Source: Gemmobacter sp.
GTDB taxonomy: Bacteria; Pseudomonadota; Alphaproteobacteria; Rhodobacterales; Rhodobacteraceae
Reading direction: 5' to 3'
Length of the DNA stretch: 5,912 bases
Assembly: GCA_030656535.1 (NCBI GenBank)
Contig: JAUSPL010000626.1
Location: 1-5,912, forward strand
Shown here: positions 1 to 5,643 of the stretch, in pieces
Numbering within the stretch: position 1 is the stretch's first letter
How the letters are laid out: each line of letters starts with the position of its first letter
Program-made: the position numbers and the translations under genes
Notes under the pieces: generated by a model
Seen by the model: only the letters and a program-made list of their open reading frames with translations
What the model was told of the DNA's origin: nothing
Databases searched by the model: none

Positions 1-463
1 GCTGCCACGGCTGGAGGCGATGACCTGGGGGGCCGAGGATCTGTCGGCGGCTTTGGGCGCACGCACCAACAAGGGGCCGGACGGGGGTTGGGCCTTTACT
101 TACCGTATGGTGCGGTCGACCTGCCTGCTGGCCGCCAAGGCGACCGGGGTTGCGGCGATTGAAACCTTGTATGCCGATTTTCGCGACGAGGCCGGGCTGA
201 TCGCCGATTGCGAAGAGGCCGCACGCGAAGGGTTTTCGGGCCGGCTTGCCATTCACCCCGCTCAGGTTGCGGCGATCAACGCGGCCTTTACGCCCTCGGA
301 GGCCGAAGTTGCCTTTGCAACCCGCGTGGTGGTGGCGTTCGAGGCACAGCCGGGCATCGGTGTGGTGGGGCTTGACGGCAAGATGCTGGACATCCCCCAT
401 CTGAAACAGGCGCGGCAGGTGTTGGCACAGGCCGCCACCATTGCGGCGCGCCGGGAAACCTGA
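1..463 (+). CDS. CitE-like CoA-ester lyase (HpcH/HpaI aldolase family), 3' part only
   Basis: This is the C-terminal part of a citrate-lyase-beta-like CoA-ester lyase. The reading frame is open from base 2 to the TGA at 461-463, so the start lies upstream of the window; the ATG at 20 is an internal methionine. About 153 residues are visible of a family length near 280-300. The motif WGAEDLSAALGA (from base 26) is the conserved acidic segment that supplies a metal ligand, and IHPAQVAAIN (around 251-280) is the conserved C-terminal CitE-family motif. Known relatives cleave malyl-CoA, methylmalyl-CoA or citramalyl-CoA into a 2-oxoacid (glyoxylate or pyruvate) plus an acyl-CoA, using Mg2+ in the cytoplasm. 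The substrate here cannot be read from the fragment. Its stop overlaps the start of the next gene, a CoA-transferase, which suggests coupled translation and a shared pathway. The family call is firm; the reaction is not. Confidence 0.87.
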   Translation, partial: LPRLEAMTWGAEDLSAALGARTNKGPDGGWAFTYRMVRSTCLLAAKATGVAAIETLYADFRDEAGLIADCEEAAREGFSGRLAIHPAQVAAINAAFTPSEAEVAFATRVVVAFEAQPGIGVVGLDGKMLDIPHLKQARQVLAQAATIAARRET

Positions 464-1686
464 TGGGTCTTTCAGTGGTCTTGCCTTTTTTGTGGCATGG
501 TGCGCGGGTGTTCATCCCCGGATCAGCGGCGGAATTCGGGCCACTGACAGATTACCTTTTGTCCGACGCTGTACCGCCCTTGCAGACTACTTCGTCGTTG
601 GTGCCGGGGATCAACCCGGTCTCGGTCTGGCCGCCGAGGACCGGCACCACGCTGGCGTCCCCGTTTCCTTTTGGCGCTGCGGGGGCACAGGATACGGGCG
701 CGATGCGCCATATGGCGTTGTCCTACTTTCAGTTTGACCGCGACCTTGCTGCACAGCGGTTCGATCTGTGCGTTGTCCAGGTGGCCCCCCCAGATGCCCA
801 GGGTCGGGCATCGCTGGGGCCTTCGGTGGAATTCACGCCGACGGTTCTGCGCGGCGGGGCGCGGATCATTGCGGTGGTCAACCCAAACCTGCCCATGATG
901 CGCGGGTCGGCGTGGATCAGGCTGTCGGATACGGCAGTGGTGATCGACAGCGATGCGCCTCTGCGCACCTATGAGGCGGGCGCGCCGAGGGTCGAGGCGA
1001 CAGCGATTGCCAAGGCTGTTGCGGGCTTCATTGGCGATGGGGCCACGGTGCAGATCGGCATCGGCAAAGTGCCGGGTGCACCGTTGCGCGCGCTGACAGA
1101 CCGGAGTGGCCTTCGGCTTCATTCGGGGATGTTGTCCGATGGCATGCAGGCCCTGACAGCGGCGGGTGCCCTAGACCCCGCGTATCAGCCGACGTCCTGC
1201 GTGCATGTGGGCAGTGCGGCGCACTATGACTGGCTGCGTGGGCGGGACGGTATTGTGGTGGCCCCGGTCAGTCAGACCCCCCATGCGCCCGCCACCCTGG
1301 CCGCACAACCGGGGCTTGTTGCGGTCAGTGGGGCCCTCAGTGTCGACCTGTTCGGGCAGGCCAATCTGGACTCCATCGGATCGCGCGCGATCAGTGGGGT
1401 GGGCGGTGCGGCCGATTTCGCCGCAGCCGCTGCCCGCGGTAATGGCGTGTCGATTGTCGTCCTGCCCGCGACCGACCCCAAAGGGTCGTCGCGCATCACT
1501 GCCGGGCAAAGCGGGCCGGTATCCTTGCCACGCCACGATATCGACGTCATCGTCACCGAGTACGGCGCCGCCGATCTGCGTGGCGCCTGTGTCATGGAGC
1601 GGGCAGAACGCCTGATCGCCATCGCCGCCCCGAACCATCGCAGCGCCCTGACTGACCAGTGGCGCGACATTGCAAACAGACTGTGA
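463..1686 (+). CDS. Acetyl-CoA hydrolase/4-hydroxybutyrate CoA-transferase family protein lacking the usual catalytic Glu
   Basis: This 407-residue protein belongs to the two-domain class I CoA-transferase/acetyl-CoA hydrolase family (AbfT, AarC and RipA relatives, usually about 430-500 residues). Family marks in order are GARVFIPGSAAEF (13-25), the LVPGIN segment (46-51), CoA-domain motif IGIGKVPGAPL (198-208), LRLHSGMLSDG (217-227), VDLFGQANLDSIG (294-306) and SGVGGAADF (311-319). Such enzymes usually move CoA between carboxylic acids through a glutamyl-CoA thioester. In AbfT-like enzymes that Glu lies in an H-[ST]-E-M motif; here the motif reads HSGM, with Gly222 in the Glu position. Ser293 also replaces an acidic residue common in the ALEVDL motif. 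It may therefore be a divergent subgroup, a hydrolase or a non-catalytic homologue. The ATG at 463 overlaps the preceding TGA (TGATG), has only a weak upstream purine stretch and probably depends on translational coupling. Confidence 0.87.
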   Translation: MGLSVVLPFLWHGARVFIPGSAAEFGPLTDYLLSDAVPPLQTTSSLVPGINPVSVWPPRTGTTLASPFPFGAAGAQDTGAMRHMALSYFQFDRDLAAQRFDLCVVQVAPPDAQGRASLGPSVEFTPTVLRGGARIIAVVNPNLPMMRGSAWIRLSDTAVVIDSDAPLRTYEAGAPRVEATAIAKAVAGFIGDGATVQIGIGKVPGAPLRALTDRSGLRLHSGMLSDGMQALTAAGALDPAYQPTSCVHVGSAAHYDWLRGRDGIVVAPVSQTPHAPATLAAQPGLVAVSGALSVDLFGQANLDSIGSRAISGVGGAADFAAAAARGNGVSIVVLPATDPKGSSRITAGQSGPVSLPRHDIDVIVTEYGAADLRGACVMERAERLIAIAAPNHRSALTDQWRDIANRL

Positions 1687-1690
1687 AAGG
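1685..1690 (+). promoter_or_regulatory. Ribosome binding site of the BKACE gene
   Basis: The purine stretch GAAAGG sits 7 bases before the ATG at 1698 and overlaps the stop codon of the CoA-transferase. It favours 1698 over the in-frame upstream ATG at 1659, which would add 13 residues without family similarity. Confidence 0.7.
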
Positions 1691-1697
1691 CATTGCC

Positions 1698-2627
1698 ATG
1701 AAACGCTCGAACAAGGTCATCATTTCTTGCGCCATCACCGGGTCGATCCATACACCTTCGATGTCGCCCAATCTGCCGGTCACCGCTGACCAGATTGCCG
1801 AACAGGCCATCGGCGCTGCCGAGGCCGGTGCTGCCATCCTTCACTTGCACGCACGTCAGGAAGGCACAGGAAAGCCGACGCAGGACATCGCTGAATATGC
1901 GAAATTCCTGCCCCGTATCCGCGACAGCAGCAACGCCATCATCAACATCACCACGGGCGCAGGCCTGGGAATGACGATGGACCAGCGGCTTGCGGCGGCC
2001 AACCATTTCAAGCCCGAAATTGCGTCGATGAACATGGGATCCTTCAACTTCAACATCTCGGGTGCTGCGAAACGCGGCGGTTTCGAGCGCGAATGGGAAC
2101 GCCCCTATCTGGAAATGACCACCGATTTCATCTTGTCCAACACCTTCGCCCAGATCGAGCGTGGGGTGACGGAACTGTCCGAGCTCGGGACGCGGTTCGA
2201 GTTCGAATGCTACGATGTCGGCCACCTTTACAACCTGGCCCATTTTGCGGATCGCGGGATGATAAAGCCGCCGTTCTTTGTTCAGTCGATCTTTGGCATC
2301 CTTGGCGGCATCGGACCGGACCCGGAAAACCTGATGCACATGAAGGCGACCGCTGACCGTCTGTTCGGGTCGGACTACTATCTGTCGATTCTTGCCGCCG
2401 GGCGGCATCAGTTTCCCTTTGTGACGATGGGGGCCATTCTGGGCGGCCATGTTCGCGTGGGGCTGGAGGACAACCTTTATCTGGGTCGTGGCGAATTGGC
2501 GCCCTCGAACGCCGCCGCGGTGGAGAAGATCAAGCGCATCCTGGCTGAATTGTCGCTGGTTCCCGCCACCCCGGACGAGGCGCGCGAGATGCTGGATACC
2601 AAGGGCTTCGCGAACGTGGGGTTTTGA
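1698..2627 (+). CDS. Beta-keto acid cleavage enzyme (BKACE family, formerly DUF849)
   Basis: BKACE enzymes are Zn-dependent TIM-barrel proteins that condense a beta-keto acid with acetyl-CoA and release acetoacetate plus a new acyl-CoA; the founding member, Kce, acts on 3-keto-5-aminohexanoate. This copy has 309 residues, the normal length. The Zn-binding motif HLHAR gives His49 and His51. FEFECYDVGHL gives Glu170, and HVRVGLEDN gives Arg253, Glu257 and Asp258. The last four sit at a constant offset of 27 from Kce Glu143, Arg226, Glu230 and Asp231, so the active site looks complete. A start at 1659 is possible, but 1698 is chosen because GAAAGG lies 7 bases upstream and 1659 would overlap the CoA-transferase end. 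It follows that gene by 11 bases. The substrate is unknown; the neighbours suggest acyl-CoA catabolism, and the upstream CoA-transferase could handle acetoacetate or the released acyl group. Confidence 0.94.
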   Translation: MKRSNKVIISCAITGSIHTPSMSPNLPVTADQIAEQAIGAAEAGAAILHLHARQEGTGKPTQDIAEYAKFLPRIRDSSNAIINITTGAGLGMTMDQRLAAANHFKPEIASMNMGSFNFNISGAAKRGGFEREWERPYLEMTTDFILSNTFAQIERGVTELSELGTRFEFECYDVGHLYNLAHFADRGMIKPPFFVQSIFGILGGIGPDPENLMHMKATADRLFGSDYYLSILAAGRHQFPFVTMGAILGGHVRVGLEDNLYLGRGELAPSNAAAVEKIKRILAELSLVPATPDEAREMLDTKGFANVGF

Positions 2628-2638
2628 CACGCCAAGCC

Positions 2639-3650
2639 ATGACCCTGCCATCAGCCATCCATCCCGCAACCGTCAGGTGCTTTTGACCCGCCCGTCCCGC
2701 AGGCGTGCCGCAAGCCAGTGACTTTTCGCTGACCGATACCGATATCCTTGTCTGCGCCGAAGGACATATCCTGGTGCGCAGCATTTATCTGTCGGCCGAC
2801 CCCGCGCAGCGTGGCTGGGCGTCCGCCGAGGCGAACTATTCTGCTCCGGTGCCGTTGGGCGGGCCGATGCGGGCAATGGCGGTCGCGTAGGTGCTGGAAA
2901 GCCGGGCAGGCGGCTTTGCCGTCGGCGATTTCGTCTATGGAATCTTTGGCTGGCAGGACTATGCCGCGGTGGCACCCGATGCGGTGTTGCACAAGATCAC
3001 CGAAAACATCCCTCTGGACGCTGCCGGGTCACTGACCGGCATCAACGGGGTGACGGCTTATCTTGCGCTGACTTTGCTGGGGCGCCCCGACGCGGGCGAT
3101 ACGCTGGTCGTGTCCACGGCCGCCGGCTCGGTGGGCAGTTTCGTGGGGCAGATCGGCGCATCGCTGGGTGCACGCACCATCGGCATCACGGGCGACGATG
3201 CCAAGGTGGCGCGTTGTCTGACGCGCTATCGCTATTCGACCGCGATCAACTATCGCACACAGGACGTGGCGCAGGCTGTGGCCGATGCAGCGCCGGATGG
3301 TGTATGACAACACTGGCGGGCCGATCCTTGATGTCGTGTTGCGCCAGATGGCGGTCGCGGGCCGCGTGGTGCAATGCGGCACCGCGTCTACCGGGTCCTG
3401 GATCCCGGCCCCTACCGGCCCGCGCAACGAGCGCGAGATTCTGACCCGGCGCCTCATCTGGTCGGGGTTCGTCATCTTTGACCACCGGGCCCGTTTTGGC
3501 GAGGCTTGCGGGAAATTGGCCGACCTGCTGAACGCGGGCAAGATCACCTATGACACCGATCTGTCGACCGGAATCGAGGCCGCGTCTGCGTCCATCGCGT
3601 CGCTGTATACGGGTGAAAACACCGGAAAAAGACTGATCCTCATCGCCTGA
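2639..3650 (+). pseudogene. Broken MDR-family NADP-dependent oxidoreductase (CurA/prostaglandin-reductase-like)
   Basis: Fragments in three frames together rebuild one medium-chain reductase of about 337 codons, the normal size. Members use NADPH to reduce the double bond of enals, enones or 2-alkenoyl compounds. The pieces are: MTLPSAIH from the ATG at 2639 (frame 2); RQVLLTR at 2671-2691 (frame 1); then 2693-3304 (frame 2) with LYLSADPAQRG-type and GFAVGDFVYG motifs, the GVTAYLAL segment and the cofactor loop AAGSVGS; then about 3303-3650 (frame 3) with YDNTGGPILDVVL, GPRNEREIL and GENTGKRLILIA. Lesions are a one-base shift before 2671, an extra C in 2691-2693, an in-frame TAG at 2888-2890 and a frame change near 3303 that also removes a few expected residues. 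No frame-1 start codon lies before RQVLL, so the front end cannot be rescued. It starts 11 bases after the BKACE stop. Sequencing error remains possible, but four lesions argue for decay. Confidence 0.87.
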
Positions 3651-3656
3651 AAAGGA
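3651..3656 (+). promoter_or_regulatory. Ribosome binding site before the TTG start of the broken acyl-CoA dehydrogenase
   Basis: AAAGGA lies 6 bases before a TTG at 3663 and directly follows the oxidoreductase stop. The conserved N-terminus (LIDLTDDQKAI-like) begins exactly at this TTG, so TTG is either a native weak start or a decayed ATG. Confidence 0.6.
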
Positions 3657-3665
3657 CAAGCCTTG

Positions 3666-3683
3666 CTGATCGATCTGATCGAT
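3666..3683 (+). repeat. Tandem 9-bp duplication at the dehydrogenase N-terminus
   Basis: CTGATCGAT occurs twice in a row and is followed by a partial third copy (CTGA). It encodes LID-LID and seems to add three residues before the conserved LTDDQKAI. It is in frame, so it does not itself break the gene. Confidence 0.75.
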
Positions 3684-3848
3684 CTGACCGACGACCAGAA
3701 AGCCATCGACATCAACGTGCGCCCGTTGTGCGCGTAACTCACGGACGCGTACTGGACCGAATGTGATGACAACTCCCGCTGTCCGGAGAAGTACTATCGG
3801 GAAATGGCAAGGAACGGCTGGCTGGGCATCACCATGCCCGAAGATGTC

Positions 3849-3867
3849 GGGGGGAGGGTTGGGGGGG
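3849..3867 (+). other. G-run cluster (possible G-quadruplex) inside the broken dehydrogenase
   Basis: Runs of six, three and seven G are separated by A and TT, which fits the G3-N1-7 quadruplex pattern on the + strand if the seven-G run is split by a one-base loop. The encoded peptide (EDVGGRVGGADASIM) is about one residue shorter than the family GGAGxGxxDASIM pattern, consistent with indels in the G tracts that cancel out. Confidence 0.4.
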
Positions 3868-4285
3868 CGGATGCGTCGATCATGAGGCGTGCCTGCTCGG
3901 CCTCTGGTGACGGGCATGCTGCGGCCTCGGCCATCCACATCAACCTGTTCGGCCCCATGCCCTTGTGGTGCACGGCACCAGGGAACAAAAGGCCCCGTGG
4001 CTTGAACCTTTGGTGCAAGGCGCGGATAAGGCCTGTTTCGGCGTAACCGAGCCTGATACGGGGCTGGATATCACCAGCATCAAGACTTTTGCCGCGAAAA
4101 CCAAGGCTGGCTACACCATCAATGGGCGCAAGGTCCGGACCTAAACGGGGCAAGTGGCCGACCGCATCCTGATCCTGGCGCGCACTGTGGCCAAAGAAGA
4201 CTGCAAAAATCCGACAGACGGGATGACGCTGTTCTGCACCCGGCTGGACCGCACCAAGATCGAGGTCAAGCGCATCCACAAGATG

Positions 4286-4315
4286 GGCCGCAACGCAGTG
4301 GGCCGCAACGCGGTG
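4286..4315 (+). repeat. Imperfect 15-bp tandem repeat encoding GRNAV-GRNAV
   Basis: Two adjacent 15-base copies (4286-4300 and 4301-4315) differ at one base (GCA versus GCG). Related dehydrogenases usually have GRNAVDSNA here, so the total length is unchanged while DS has become GR, as if one copy had been overwritten by the other. Confidence 0.65.
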
Positions 4316-4845
4316 TTCATCGACAACCTGTTTGTTCCCGAAGAGGACCGGATCGGCGAGGAAGGCCGGGGGTTCCACTATCTGCTGGACAGCCTGAACC
4401 CCGAACGAATTCTGGTCAGAATCGAAGCCATTGGCCTGGGCCGGGATGCGCTGCAACGCGCGGCGAAATTCGCCAGGGATCGCGTGGTGTTCGGGCGGCC
4501 CATCGGGCAAAACCAAAGCATCCAGCACCCGTTGGCCGAGGCGTGGTACTATCTGGAATCCGCCTGTTGGATGTGCCTGCGTGCCGCTGATCTGTACGAC
4601 CGCGGCTTGCCATGCGGGGCCGAGGCGAATGCGGCGAGGTTTCAGGCGGCCTTCGATTCTGCCACCAAGGCGGTGATGACCCAGGGCGGCATGGGCTACG
4701 CGCAGGAGTATCAGGTTGAACGGCTGTTCCGCAAATCCATGCTGCCGCGGATCGCCCCGGTGACGGAACAACTGATCTTGTCGTTTATCGCCGAAAGGGT
4801 GCTGGACCTGCCCAAATCCTATTGACCATTTGCCGCGATGCCTGT

Positions 4846-5643
4846 TCAGCCACCAGCCACCGGGCGGGGTGAAAACGGTAGGCTGGACGTCAAGCCACCG
4901 TCAACCGCCAGCGTCTGACCGTTGATATAGCTGGCAGCATCTGAGGCCAGAAACGCCACGGCCTGCGCGATTTCGGCGGGTTCGCCCCCCCTTCGCAGGG
5001 GATTTAGCTGGCCTATCTTGGCTTCACGGCCCCGTTTTCGGGCATCTTCATAGACCATGGACGTCATGCCGGTTTCGATCAGTCCGGGTGCCACCGCGTT
5101 GATCCGTATCCCTGTTCCTGTCAGTGCGCGGGCAGTGGTTTGCACCAGATTGATCACACCGGCCTTTGATGCCGAATAGGGGATGCCCCCCGCCCCCGCC
5201 CGCACACCGGCGACTGACGCAGTGCAGATGATCGACGCGCCATGCGTCATGTGCGGCAGTGCAGCCCGTATTGCCAGCCAGGTGCCGATCAGGTTGACGC
5301 GCAAGATGGCATCGAACTCTGCAAGGTCGCTGCTGAGCGATGGAACCAGCGGTCCTGAAATCCCGGCATTGGCATGCAAGATGTCCAGCCTGCCGAACTG
5401 CGCCAGCGTGGCCTGTGTAAAGGCTGCGATCCCGGATTCAGTGGCGCAGTCGGTTTGCATCACGCCTGCTTGCCCACCGGCCGACCGGATGGCGTTTGCG
5501 GTGTCAATTGCACCGTCCGCCCGGTCGACGGCCATGACAGCGGCGCCACGCTCGGCCATCAACAGGGCCGTCGCACGGCCAATGCCGCTGGCTGCGCCGG
5601 TGACGATGGCGACCTTGCCGTCAAGGCGGATTGGATCAGTCAT
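4846..5643 (-). CDS. Classical short-chain dehydrogenase/reductase (SDR), probably NAD-dependent
   Basis: This is a complete 265-residue Rossmann-fold SDR. The cofactor motif TGAASGIG is at 15-22, Asp40 ends the second beta strand (usually an NAD(H) preference), Asp65 is the adenine-contact position and ANAGISG covers 91-97. The catalytic set Asn117, Ser143, Tyr156 and Lys160 (YSASK) is intact, followed by RINAVAPGLIETGM (180-193) and the C-terminal INGQTLAVDGG. Such enzymes interconvert alcohols and ketones; no substrate can be assigned. The start is supported by AGAGGA 4 bases upstream. It overlaps the preceding acyl-CoA dehydrogenase on the same strand by 8 bases, so the two are probably co-transcribed and might act in successive beta-oxidation-like steps. 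The final residues after SSLPF go beyond the usual end of the family. Its stop lies 20 bases from the stop of the convergent broken dehydrogenase. Confidence 0.95.
   Translation of the reverse strand: MTDPIRLDGKVAIVTGAASGIGRATALLMAERGAAVMAVDRADGAIDTANAIRSAGGQAGVMQTDCATESGIAAFTQATLAQFGRLDILHANAGISGPLVPSLSSDLAEFDAILRVNLIGTWLAIRAALPHMTHGASIICTASVAGVRAGAGGIPYSASKAGVINLVQTTARALTGTGIRINAVAPGLIETGMTSMVYEDARKRGREAKIGQLNPLRRGGEPAEIAQAVAFLASDAASYINGQTLAVDGGLTSSLPFSPRPVAGG
4871..4901 (-). terminator. Terminator-like hairpin inside the 3' end of the SDR gene
   Basis: Read on the - strand, ACGGT-GGCT pairs with AGCC-T-ACCGT across an 8-base loop, with one bulged T and then TTTTC. It lies about 25 bases before the SDR stop. 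The U tract is short and the hairpin is within coding sequence, so its function is uncertain. On the + strand the hairpin is not followed by T residues. Confidence 0.25.

Larger units (their letters stand above)
3663..4825 (+). pseudogene. Broken acyl-CoA dehydrogenase (FAD-dependent)
   Basis: Joined across its lesions, this is a near full-length acyl-CoA dehydrogenase (about 388 codons; the family has about 385-390). Intact copies oxidise an acyl-CoA to the 2-enoyl-CoA with FAD. Frame 3 from the TTG at 3663 gives the N-terminal domain (DAYWTECDDN, GWLGITMPEDVGG, AIHINLFGP). Near 3961 one base is missing and the frame changes to 2: LVVHGT, then FGVTEPDTGLD and YTINGRKV of the middle domain, then RIGEEGRGFHYLLDSLNPERILV, FGRPIGQNQSIQHPLAE, GGMGYAQEYQVERLF and the end IAPVTEQLI...LPKSY at 4825. 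TAA at 3735-3737 and TAA at 4142-4144 interrupt it, the second where WTSTGQVADR is expected. Residue changes such as Trp to Arg before that stop suggest relaxed selection. The largest open piece (from about 4145) lacks the N-terminal and half of the middle domain, so it is unlikely to work alone. Confidence 0.9.

Noticed and set aside
1659..1697. Earlier ATG for the BKACE gene
   Set aside because: It overlaps the CoA-transferase end, adds residues with no family similarity and lacks the well-placed GAAAGG found before 1698.
1272..2669. Long open frame on the - strand (465 codons) opposite the CoA-transferase and BKACE genes
   Set aside because: It is a mirror frame of two well-supported genes in GC-rich DNA. 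Its translation is rich in Arg, Gly and His, has no recognisable domain and shows no conserved motif.
2891..3307. Treating the reductase pieces (2705-2890, 2891-3307, 3285-3650) as separate small genes
   Set aside because: Joined together they match one MDR reductase end to end, so they are fragments of one broken gene.
3246..3938. - strand frame of 230 codons over the reductase/dehydrogenase junction
   Set aside because: Low-complexity Arg/Gly/Pro-rich shadow of coding sequence, with no motif.
2888..4144. Stop-codon recoding or programmed frameshifting as an explanation for the interruptions
   Set aside because: There are several unrelated lesions of different kinds in two genes, no slippery-site plus pseudoknot arrangement was seen, and conserved residues near the lesions are altered too.
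3794..4771. Long open frame on the - strand (325 codons) opposite the broken acyl-CoA dehydrogenase
   Set aside because: The + strand clearly encodes dehydrogenase motifs throughout. The - frame has no recognisable family and is explained by GC bias.
4826..4845. Terminator between the convergent genes
   Set aside because: The 20-base gap contains no inverted repeat or T tract in either direction.
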